From: Bacteroidales bacterium
GTDB lineage: Bacteria > Bacteroidota > Bacteroidia > Bacteroidales > JAGOPY01
Assembly: GCA_030638325.1 (NCBI GenBank)
Contig: DAOWEV010000020.1
Location: 1 to 18,609, forward strand
Length of the DNA: 18,609 nt
Reading direction: 5' to 3'
Positions within the stretch are counted from its first letter, which is position 1. Every line of letters starts with the position of its first letter. The notes below the pieces were generated by a model, which saw only the letters and a list, made by a program, of their open reading frames with translations, was not told where the DNA came from and did no database searches. This document shows positions 12,267 through 18,609 of the stretch, piece after piece. Position numbers and translations under genes: made by a program.

Positions 12267-13454
12267 ATGGACAATACTTTCAAAAAAATCAGGGAACTCT
12301 CAGAAAAGTACCGGGATTACACAGCAAGAAATTTATCAGAACTCATTAAGATCAAATCTTTAAGCAGGGATGAAGAAAATGTCCAGAAAGTACTGAAACA
12401 ACAAATGGAAGATGCCGGATTTGATGAAGTCAGGATTGATGGGCTTGGGAATGTGATAGGCAGGATCGGATACGGTCAGCAGGTTCTTGCTATAGACGGC
12501 CATATGGATACGGTTGACCTTGGAAATCTTGATAACTGGGATTTTGATCCGCTGGGTGGCGAGATCAGAGACGGATATGTACATGGAAGAGGCACCGTTG
12601 ACCAGGAAGGCGGGCCTGCTGCTTTCATAACTGCAGGCAGAATATTAAAAGAGCTGGGTTTTGATAAAGACCTCACAATTTATTTTGTAGGGAGTGTGAT
12701 GGAAGAAGATTGTGACGGGCTTTGCTGGAAGTACCTCATTGAAGAAGAAGGCATTAAACCCGATTTTGTAATATGCACAGAGCCAACTAACCTGAATGTT
12801 TACCGTGGACACAGGGGAAGAATGGAGGTACAGGTGAGTTTTTTTGGAGTCTCTTCACATGGCTCAGCACCCGAGCGTGGGAAAAATGCAATCTATATGG
12901 CTTCACGGGCCGCTCTTGAGATCGAAAAGCTAAATGAAAAATTACCATCAGATGAATTTCTTGGAAAGGGGAGTGTGACGATTTCCGAAATTGTTTCTGA
13001 CAGTCCGTCATTATGTGCCGTTGCAGATTTTGCAAGGATCCACCTGGACCGCCGGCTCACATGGGGTGAAACCAGGGAATCAGCCATGAAGGAGATCAGA
13101 AAACTGGTTAAAGACATGAATGCAGAAGTTCAGATGCTTGATTATAACGAAAAGTCATACACCGGCTTAGAATACGGAATGGAAAAATATTTCCCTGCCT
13201 GGAAGATACCTGAAGATCATGTAGTCGTTCAGACAGGCATCAGGGCTTTTCATAATTTGTATGGGAAAGTACCTCAGACCGGTAAGTGGACCTTCTCAAC
13301 CAATGGGGTTACCATCAATGGAATTTATGGCATTCCAACAATCGGTTTCGGCCCGGGAAATGAAGTGCTGGCACATGCCCCCAATGAGAAAGTAGCTATT
13401 CATGACCTGGTGGTTGCTTCCGCATTTTATGCTGCATTTGCGTATGAATTATAA
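12267..13454 (+). CDS. ygeY: YgeY family M20-type metallohydrolase, selenium metabolism-linked
   Basis: Cytosolic zinc-dependent amidohydrolase/deacylase of the M20/ArgE/DapE family, 395 residues, full length. Metal and catalytic residues are in place: H79 and D81 in DGHMDTVD, D112 in HGRGTVDQEGG, E146-E147 in SVMEEDCDG, E172 in CTEPTN, and H370 in LAHAPNE. H198 in SSHGSAPERG is the usual dimer-domain histidine. The subgroup call rests on overall likeness to E. coli YgeY (the signatures GRGTVDQEGG, CTEPTNLNVYRGHRGR and LDRRLTWGET) and on the next gene being ygeW. The E. coli genes sit with ygeX, hyuA, ygfK, ssnA and xdhD, a set tied to selenium-dependent molybdenum hydroxylases and, in gut anaerobes, to urate breakdown. 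The natural substrate here is not known. ygeW follows after 43 bases. Confidence 0.9.
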   Translation: MDNTFKKIRELSEKYRDYTARNLSELIKIKSLSRDEENVQKVLKQQMEDAGFDEVRIDGLGNVIGRIGYGQQVLAIDGHMDTVDLGNLDNWDFDPLGGEIRDGYVHGRGTVDQEGGPAAFITAGRILKELGFDKDLTIYFVGSVMEEDCDGLCWKYLIEEEGIKPDFVICTEPTNLNVYRGHRGRMEVQVSFFGVSSHGSAPERGKNAIYMASRAALEIEKLNEKLPSDEFLGKGSVTISEIVSDSPSLCAVADFARIHLDRRLTWGETRESAMKEIRKLVKDMNAEVQMLDYNEKSYTGLEYGMEKYFPAWKIPEDHVVVQTGIRAFHNLYGKVPQTGKWTFSTNGVTINGIYGIPTIGFGPGNEVLAHAPNEKVAIHDLVVASAFYAAFAYEL

Positions 13455-13466
13455 GTGGGGCAAAAA

Positions 13467-13487
13467 GTTCTGAGTTTTGAGCTTAAA
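13467..13487. repeat. Short three-word heptamer repeat between ygeY and ygeW
   Basis: GTTCTGA, GTTTTGA and GCTTAAA follow each other in 7-base phase within the 43-base gap. It is short and could be chance, but it matches the style of the longer arrays (compare GAGAGTT/TTGAGAG words). Confidence 0.4.
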
Positions 13488-13497
13488 ATAAATAGAT

Positions 13498-14685
13498 ATG
13501 AATTTAAGAAAAAGAATAGAAGAATCAGGTCGCATAAAATCCGATCTTTTTCAAAAAGATTTTCTGCTGACATGGGAGAAAAGCGAAAAAGACCTTCGAC
13601 TGATCCTGGAAGTGGCTGGTATCCTGAAGGAGATGAGAGAACAAAATATATCTTCAAAAGTCTTTGATTCGGGATTGGCAGTATCTGTTTTCAGGGATAA
13701 ATCCACACGAACACGTTTCTCTTATGCATCAGCAGCTAATTTGCTCGGTCTGGCCGTTCAGGATATGGATGAGCAGAAGTCACAGATTGCCCATGGCGAA
13801 ACCGTCAGGGAAACTGCCAATATGATCTCCTTTTTATCCGACTTTATCGGGATCCGTGATGACATATTCCTCGGAGAAGGTAATAAGTATATGCGTGAGG
13901 TAGGACAGGCCCTGGATGAGGGATATGAGAAAGGTGTCCTGCCATCCCGCCCGGGAATCGTGAACCTGCAGTGTGATATGGATCACCCAACTCAATCAAT
14001 GGCCGATCTGTTGCATTTAAAAAATCATTTTGGCTCCCTGGACAAACTTCAAGGCAAAAAAATCGTGATGAGCTGGGCTTATTCACCGAGCTATGGAAAG
14101 CCGCTGTCGGTACCTCAGGGCATTATTGCATTGATGTCACGTTTTGGGATGAATATCGAATTAGCATACCCGGAAGGTTACGGTCTGATCCCGGAAATTA
14201 TTGAACTAACCAAAATAAACACCATTAAAAGCGGTGGGACATTTTCTGTAAGCCATTCAATGGAAGAATCTGTTATTGATGCTGATATTGTATATCCCAA
14301 GAGCTGGGCTCCTTATCATATCATGCAACAAAGGACGAAACTCTTAAAAACTGCAGACAAAAACGGACTGGCAGAGCTGGAAAAGACCTGCCTGACCCAG
14401 AATGCCCACTTTAAACATTGGGAATATAACAATCAGAAGATGCGTTTGACAAAAAATCAGGATGCTTTGTATATGCATTGCATGCCGGCAGATATTTCAG
14501 GGGTGTCATGCAAAGAAGGAGAAGTGAGCGCAGATGTTTTTGAAAAATACAGAATATTGACATACCGGGAAGCCGGTTACAAGCCTTATATAATTGCTGC
14601 TATGATGCTTGGAAACATGTTTGAGGATCCCGGCAAAATCCTGACCGGTATTCTTAATCGAAATATTAAAAGAGTTGGTATTTAA
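13498..14685 (+). CDS. ygeW: Knotted carbamoyltransferase YgeW
   Basis: Member of the aspartate/ornithine carbamoyltransferase superfamily, 395 residues, almost the same length as E. coli YgeW. Motifs: the carbamoyl phosphate-binding S69-T-R-T-R73 in FRDKSTRTRFSYASA, H163-P-T-Q166 in CDMDHPTQSMADLLH, and H327-C-M-P330 in LYMHCMPADISGVSC. The residues around the second-substrate loop differ from those of ornithine or aspartate transcarbamoylases, and the physiological acceptor is not established; a role in handling ureido or oxamate-type products of purine or hydantoin breakdown is an inference from the neighbours. The ATG at 13498 is 43 bases after ygeY, so the two are probably one operon. 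Downstream lie a heptamer array and a gene in the opposite direction. Confidence 0.92.
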   Translation: MNLRKRIEESGRIKSDLFQKDFLLTWEKSEKDLRLILEVAGILKEMREQNISSKVFDSGLAVSVFRDKSTRTRFSYASAANLLGLAVQDMDEQKSQIAHGETVRETANMISFLSDFIGIRDDIFLGEGNKYMREVGQALDEGYEKGVLPSRPGIVNLQCDMDHPTQSMADLLHLKNHFGSLDKLQGKKIVMSWAYSPSYGKPLSVPQGIIALMSRFGMNIELAYPEGYGLIPEIIELTKINTIKSGGTFSVSHSMEESVIDADIVYPKSWAPYHIMQQRTKLLKTADKNGLAELEKTCLTQNAHFKHWEYNNQKMRLTKNQDALYMHCMPADISGVSCKEGEVSADVFEKYRILTYREAGYKPYIIAAMMLGNMFEDPGKILTGILNRNIKRVGI

Positions 14686-14711
14686 GAGACTGCTTAATTC
14701 CTAACGCCCTT

Positions 14712-14767
14712 AAGGCAAGTCGGAAGTCCAACCCCGAAAGCATTCGGGGGAAGTCAGAAGTCCAAAG
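14712..14767. repeat. 56-bp direct repeat, left copy, with CCCCGAA hairpin
   Basis: This segment recurs at 17329-17384 with one difference (AGCA versus AACA in the hairpin loop). It consists of AAGTCGG and AAGTCCA words, then a perfect 7-bp hairpin CCCCGAA/TTCGGGG at 14732-14749, then AAGTCAG and AAGTCCA words. The two copies are 2.6 kb apart in the same orientation and enclose the GEVED-domain gene. Confidence 0.9.
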
Positions 14768-14785
14768 TCAGAAGCCCAAAGCAAT
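14717..14785. repeat. Heptamer tandem array E (AAGTCAG/AAGTCCA words) interrupted by a hairpin
   Basis: Words: AAGTCGG, AAGTCCA (14717-14730), a 20-base hairpin insert (14731-14750), then AAGTCAG, AAGTCCA, AAGTCAG, AAGCCCA and AAGCAAT to 14785. As in the array after prfA, the 7-base register shifts by one across the insert. It begins 31 bases after the ygeW stop and overlaps the 56-bp direct repeat. The rest of the 14686-15004 gap is AT-rich with one terminator-like hairpin. Confidence 0.85.
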
Positions 14786-14929
14786 TTTACTTTTGGCTTT
14801 AAAAATTAACTTGCTAAAAAAAAGTTTTTATTGGGTAATAGTATAATGTATAAATATACAAATATTATCTAGAACAAAGCCTTTGTATTTTGATATTTAT
14901 TAATTATTAATTTCTTCCAATAGCAGAAA

Positions 14930-14962
14930 ATCAAAAAGCCCCTCCAAACCTGGAAAGGCTTT
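14930..14962 (-). terminator. Terminator hairpin for the GEVED-domain gene
   Basis: AAAGCC (14935-14940) pairs with GGCTTT (14957-14962), and inside it TCCA pairs with TGGA around the loop AACC, with a 2x2 mismatch between. Read on the minus strand the stem is followed by five T. It lies about 45 bases past the stop codon of the minus-strand gene. It may also weakly stop plus-strand transcription from ygeW. Confidence 0.6.
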
Positions 14963-15004
14963 AATAATTTATATTATTATTGGTTGATTACTTTTTTTTT
15001 CAAT

Positions 15005-17065
15005 CTATGCGCTTGCTAATCTTCTTTTAATAGCGAGGATAGTAACCAGTGCGATTAATCCAACAGCAATAATGATTGGCCAGTTTCCTAATGGAATTTT
15101 ATCAGCTTGTTTTTGAACATAAAGCAGATAATCTTCAGTTTCGCCGTCAGCAAATTGGCCGTGTCCATCCCAATCAACTGGAACGGGTTGCTCCATGATC
15201 GAGAAGCGTGCCCAGAAGTATCCTTCATCGGGTCCAACAAGGAAATTTGGCGGTCCTAATGCTGATAAAGGCCCATTGAAGTTAGCAGGTATTGGGAAAT
15301 TTATCAGAACATGTTCTGGTGCAGGTGTTCCTGAACAGTCAGAACTCCCCTTCCATTGACCGTCGTGATTCCAATCGAATAAGACATTAACTATGGCTGG
15401 GCCACCACCTGCAGTACTTACGTGAATATTAATATCCTGTCCCCAAACAGCAGTTTGACAAGGCTCTTGTAAAATAGTGTCAGCCTGTCCCTGGGGGCAA
15501 GGCGTATAATGATCGCCAGCTCCATCTGAAGTGATTGTAAATGACATTGGTTTAATCAAGCCTGCGTCTCCATCCTGGAAACATTCATCCAGGTCGTATT
15601 GATTTTGCCACCAATTTGGGCAGTTTCCATGATTGCCATCTGATTCGGCATCAGCCATTGGACCGAAAAATAGCGTCGAGGGCCAACCATGACGTATAAA
15701 GTACCAATCGTTATCAATACAAGTTGGGAAATTCCCATTGGTCCCATCAATATATGCAATATTAGGTGCATGCTCGGGTGCATCGCCATACTCAGCATCA
15801 ATTGGATCCTCAGGAAGAATACATTCATGAGTTATCGTTCCACTCATTACTGGAGGAGCAGGAGGATCTTCATATATGGGGATTTCAAAATTAAATCCCC
15901 TTATATCGATTGACACCCATTCAGGGTTATACTCATAGATAAAATATGGATCCAGAGAGAAGAATTGTGGAGTCACAGGAAACTCGTCATTATCTAAATA
16001 TATTAAGGTATCTGAACGATATACGTACAGTTCTTCTTCTTCAGGATATAATGGTGGCACCGGTGGACCAAACGGTGGAGGATCAATTTGTGACCACCAT
16101 TGCGACGACCAGTTCACAACCATTAAAAATTCAGAGGGTAATTCAGGATCCAATTTACCTAAATCAAATATTATGTTAATTTCCTTGTATCTTACTGGGT
16201 CAAATGGATGATCATAAAACCAGATATTCCACCAATCAGTATTTGGGTAATAATACCAAATAGCAGGAGGAACCCCTGTTCCGCCACCCGCCATTACTTG
16301 ACCGTCAGGAGTAACTTTTACCCAGAAATTATCCTGGCGAAGAAGATAGGGTAGCAGGTCTAAAGTACATTCCATGCTTTCAGTTGACATAGGTAAAGGG
16401 TAGTCGGCAGTTGGATTTAAGTCATCACCAATCGGCGAATGTTCCCAGGGATAGTCGTTAACACCGGAGTAATATTCAAGCGGTAATATGCTTTCTAACC
16501 CGGTATCAAATGTCCTTTTTTCACTTGGGTTTGTTGTAAGTGTGAATGTAAATAATGGCTGAACTTTAAGTGGCATATAACTAAAAACACCACCATCGGG
16601 GTATTCCTTTATTACGTCCATATTTCCGGTCGGATAGGGACTAACAGATAATCCAACTTCTACATGCCATTCCTCAGTGGTCGTACCACCAGAGTAAGTA
16701 ACCGTTATCGGCTCTGTACTTACCAGTTTTAATTCAATCATTTCCACATCTATTGAAGCCCCTGCAGGATAGGGTGGTGGAACATTTCCGGTAGTAGTTC
16801 GTTCAATTAATACATCAAAATCGGGGAATGGCAGAGGATCGAGCGCTCCACCTTCTAAATAGACCTGACCTTCAAAAGGATCGGAACCCGGACCAAAGAA
16901 ATCAGCTGGGATTTGAGGCAAATCATAACCTCCAAAATACATACCGGCATCAGGAACGGTCCAGAAATTCGGACCAGGATTTATTATGTCCTGCGCCTTT
17001 AAAAATGAAGCCGAAATAAAAATAATTCCGACAATTACAATTGAAATGTGTTTGATCGGTTTCAT
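15005..17065 (-). CDS. Secreted GEVED-domain protein with an IPTL/PEP-CTERM-like C-terminal tail
   Basis: Predicted surface or extracellular protein of about 686 residues. I start it at the ATG at 17065, which gives a clean signal peptide (MKPIKHISIVIVGIIFISA, cleavage near LKAQ/D); the frame is open further to a TTG at 17152 but that adds an implausible Lys/Asn-rich leader. The N-terminal two thirds have no domain I can name; they are rich in Pro, Trp and acidic residues. The C-terminal third is a GEVED-type domain: it opens AEYGDAPEHAPNIAY, has the calcium-loop-like FDWNHDGQW and closes GETEDYLLYV. The last 30 or so residues are IPLGNW, a membrane helix and KRRLASA, the three-part layout of IPTL- or PEP-CTERM sorting signals, not a T9SS domain. 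It lies between ygeW and ssnA and is bracketed by direct repeats. Confidence 0.8.
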   Translation of the reverse strand: MKPIKHISIVIVGIIFISASFLKAQDIINPGPNFWTVPDAGMYFGGYDLPQIPADFFGPGSDPFEGQVYLEGGALDPLPFPDFDVLIERTTTGNVPPPYPAGASIDVEMIELKLVSTEPITVTYSGGTTTEEWHVEVGLSVSPYPTGNMDVIKEYPDGGVFSYMPLKVQPLFTFTLTTNPSEKRTFDTGLESILPLEYYSGVNDYPWEHSPIGDDLNPTADYPLPMSTESMECTLDLLPYLLRQDNFWVKVTPDGQVMAGGGTGVPPAIWYYYPNTDWWNIWFYDHPFDPVRYKEINIIFDLGKLDPELPSEFLMVVNWSSQWWSQIDPPPFGPPVPPLYPEEEELYVYRSDTLIYLDNDEFPVTPQFFSLDPYFIYEYNPEWVSIDIRGFNFEIPIYEDPPAPPVMSGTITHECILPEDPIDAEYGDAPEHAPNIAYIDGTNGNFPTCIDNDWYFIRHGWPSTLFFGPMADAESDGNHGNCPNWWQNQYDLDECFQDGDAGLIKPMSFTITSDGAGDHYTPCPQGQADTILQEPCQTAVWGQDINIHVSTAGGGPAIVNVLFDWNHDGQWKGSSDCSGTPAPEHVLINFPIPANFNGPLSALGPPNFLVGPDEGYFWARFSIMEQPVPVDWDGHGQFADGETEDYLLYVQKQADKIPLGNWPIIIAVGLIALVTILAIKRRLASA

Positions 17066-17398
17066 GATGAGATGGTTTTTTTTATTGTTTTTCTTTAATT
17101 GGATGGTTTTTATATAATAGAAATTGCGTTCCCGAAATATTGTGTTTGCCAAGATATAAAAATAATATCACAAAGTCAAGTTTTATATTGCTTGAAGTTA
17201 CCCAAAAATTGACCTAATGATTCTCTTCATTTCAGTAATACCAAGGGTTTTACGTATTTAATAAGTGGAAAACCAGTTTTTTCAAAAAATGGGGTGACTT
17301 TTTGCACATTTATAGCCTAATTCCCTAAAAGGCAAGTCGGAAGTCCAACCCCGAAAACATTCGGGGGAAGTCAGAAGTCCAAAGGAATTTTTATCCGG
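17066..17398. other. Intergenic region between the GEVED gene and ssnA
   Basis: The 333 bases hold the leader and promoter region of the minus-strand GEVED gene and the right copy of the 56-bp direct repeat near ssnA. A near match to the -7 consensus (TATCTTGG, one mismatch) occurs on the minus strand at 17156-17149. I see no RNA gene and no convincing small open reading frame. Confidence 0.5.
17329..17384. repeat. 56-bp direct repeat, right copy
   Basis: This copy is identical to 14712-14767 except for one loop base (AACA for AGCA). It includes the hairpin CCCCGAA (17349-17355) with TTCGGGG (17360-17366), flanked by AAGTCGG/AAGTCCA and AAGTCAG/AAGTCCA words. It ends 14 bases past the ssnA stop on the minus strand, so the hairpin could also act in ssnA mRNA 3' end formation, although no T-run follows. 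Confidence 0.9.
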
Positions 17399-18609
17399 CT
17401 ACATTTTGTTCCAAAGCCTTGCAGCCATCTCTTTTGAAAAAGCCAAAACATCTTGTTCGTCAATATTAGTAACCTTCCGGTTTTCAACGATCAACTTTCC
17501 ATTTGATATAACGTGCTGAATATGTTTTGATTCCAATCCAAAGATAAAATGCCCGGGAAAGTTATTGCTATTCAGCGGAGTGGGTGAAGGATAATCCAGT
17601 ATGATCAGGTTGTTAGAGGCATTACCATAAAAAGCATTTGTTTCAATGTAATTATGAACATCTCTGAACCGTTTGTATGCTGATGTGTAATCTATATTGT
17701 CGAAACCCTGCCCAACCAAAAATGCAGCTTTGGCACTTTTAAGCATATCGCTGTGTATACCATCGGTTCCCAGCATTATATTATCACCTAATCCTTTTGA
17801 ATTAAAATACCCCACATTGTTGTTGAGGTTACTCTCGGTATTTTGAACAATGAAGGCTTTTGAGTTTTCAATTAGTTTACGTTCATTATCATCAACATGC
17901 AAACAATGCACGAGAATTGTTTTGGATGAACTCAAAGCACCGTAATCGTTCAACCTTTCAACTACTCTTTTAGAATAATTTTTCTCACACTGCTGTTGAT
18001 CATAAAGGTCTTCTGCCACATGAATATGGAACCCTGAATTCTGATCATGCATCAGGCCGGCGGCTTTTTTCATGGTATCTTCTCCAACCGTAAAAGAAGC
18101 ATGTAAGCCTATAAGCCCCTGGTTGTTTTTCAAATAACTCTCTGTTTCAGCAAGTCCTTTTTCAGCTTTTTCAAATCCGTCTCTGTCAGTAATCTCATAA
18201 CAAAGCAAATGGCTGACGCCCACTTTATCAAAAGCGCCGGCGATAATATCAAGTGACCCTTGAATATAATTTGGAGAAGAATGATGGTCAATAATAAAGG
18301 TAGTCCCACATTTTGCACATTCAATTGCAGTTACCAATGCACTGGCTTTGATTATATCTTTATCCAATGCTTTATCAAGTGGCCACCAAATATATTTCAG
18401 AATTTCATAAAAGTTCTGCGGAGTTTTTTTTGGAGCAGGCATGCCTCTTGCGAGGGCGGAATAAACATGATGATGTCCGATAGCAAAAGATTTGGTTACA
18501 TACTTTCCCGTGCAATCAATTATCTTATCACCGGGATTTATCTCTTTGAGATCATCTAAGAATTTAACAGCGCCGTTTTCACCCTCTTCGATCAAAAGAT
18601 TGGTTTTAA
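17399..18609 (-). CDS. ssnA: Putative aminohydrolase SsnA (N-terminus cut by the window edge)
   Basis: Amidohydrolase-superfamily metal enzyme of the SsnA family, linked to the selenium-dependent molybdenum hydroxylase gene set; it probably deaminates or hydrolyses a purine-type intermediate, but the substrate is not settled. The frame stays open to base 18609, with KTNLLIEEGENG continuing past the TTG at 18595, so about 20-40 N-terminal residues are missing. Counting from that TTG, the metal site is H41 and H43 in GHHHVYSALARGM. Further landmarks are IDHHSSPNYIQGSLD, HIHVAEDLYD (metal His), LVHCLHVDD, SNLNNNVGY, LGTDGIHSDM (metal Asp) and DYPSPTPLNSNNFPGH. These match E. coli SsnA as I remember it. 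It faces ygeY-ygeW across the GEVED gene. The rest of the set would lie upstream of it, beyond the right edge. Confidence 0.9.
   Translation of the reverse strand, partial: KTNLLIEEGENGAVKFLDDLKEINPGDKIIDCTGKYVTKSFAIGHHHVYSALARGMPAPKKTPQNFYEILKYIWWPLDKALDKDIIKASALVTAIECAKCGTTFIIDHHSSPNYIQGSLDIIAGAFDKVGVSHLLCYEITDRDGFEKAEKGLAETESYLKNNQGLIGLHASFTVGEDTMKKAAGLMHDQNSGFHIHVAEDLYDQQQCEKNYSKRVVERLNDYGALSSSKTILVHCLHVDDNERKLIENSKAFIVQNTESNLNNNVGYFNSKGLGDNIMLGTDGIHSDMLKSAKAAFLVGQGFDNIDYTSAYKRFRDVHNYIETNAFYGNASNNLIILDYPSPTPLNSNNFPGHFIFGLESKHIQHVISNGKLIVENRKVTNIDEQDVLAFSKEMAARLWNKM

Noticed and set aside
17066..17152. Upstream extension of the GEVED gene to the TTG at 17152
   Set aside because: The extension places a Lys/Asn-rich stretch before a clean signal peptide. 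The ATG at 17065 gives a normal export signal.
17246..17282. GGTTTT/AAAACC hairpin followed by T-run as a terminator
   Set aside because: The stem is only 6 AT-rich base pairs with a 17-base loop, and no plus-strand gene ends nearby.

Overview
The window looks like a chromosomal segment of an anaerobic Bacteroidota bacterium, most likely Bacteroidales-like and probably environmental. The reasons are a type IX secretion (T9SS) C-terminal sorting domain, a PorE-type OmpA protein, a PurM closely resembling Bacteroides PurM as I remember it, several TAnnTTTG promoter elements, A/T-rich start contexts without a Shine-Dalgarno, and intergenic short tandem repeats. No rRNA, tRNA or CRISPR array is seen. 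All calls come from reading the sequence; no database was searched.

Layout. 1-279: left edge with an uncertain partial minus-strand gene, two divergent promoter-like sites and a strong hairpin. 280-3130: tatA, then a large envelope protein (TPR, PD40 propeller, carboxypeptidase-regulatory-like and OmpA domains) ending in a retropepsin-like domain with a damaged catalytic triplet. 3204-10216: purM, prfA and pyrF, which I recall as neighbours in Bacteroides. Here an AT-richer pair (a PLP-dependent decarboxylase and a T9SS-exported propeller protein, 4745-7976) sits between purM and prfA. 10264-11283: ilvE on the minus strand, convergent with pyrF. 11434-12165: a compact Y1 (IS200/RAYT-type) transposase unit with three hairpins on each side and imperfect terminal inverted repeats. 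12267-14685: ygeY and ygeW in one operon. 15005-17065: a minus-strand GEVED-domain surface protein with an IPTL/PEP-CTERM-like tail. 17399-18609: ssnA on the minus strand, running off the right edge.

ygeY, ygeW and ssnA belong to the selenium-dependent molybdenum hydroxylase-linked gene set, which in gut anaerobes is tied to anaerobic purine (urate) breakdown. The rest of such a set would be expected to the right of this window. The GEVED gene splits the set and is bracketed by a nearly identical 56-bp direct repeat.

The most unusual DNA feature is a series of intergenic arrays with an exact 7-bp period. The longest (4402-4583) holds 26 consecutive heptamers whose words change gradually, while the register never slips and the fourth base is always C. 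Related arrays follow ompA, prfA, pyrF and ygeW. Two of them supply the stop codon of the preceding gene, and two are interrupted by a GC-rich hairpin-like insert.
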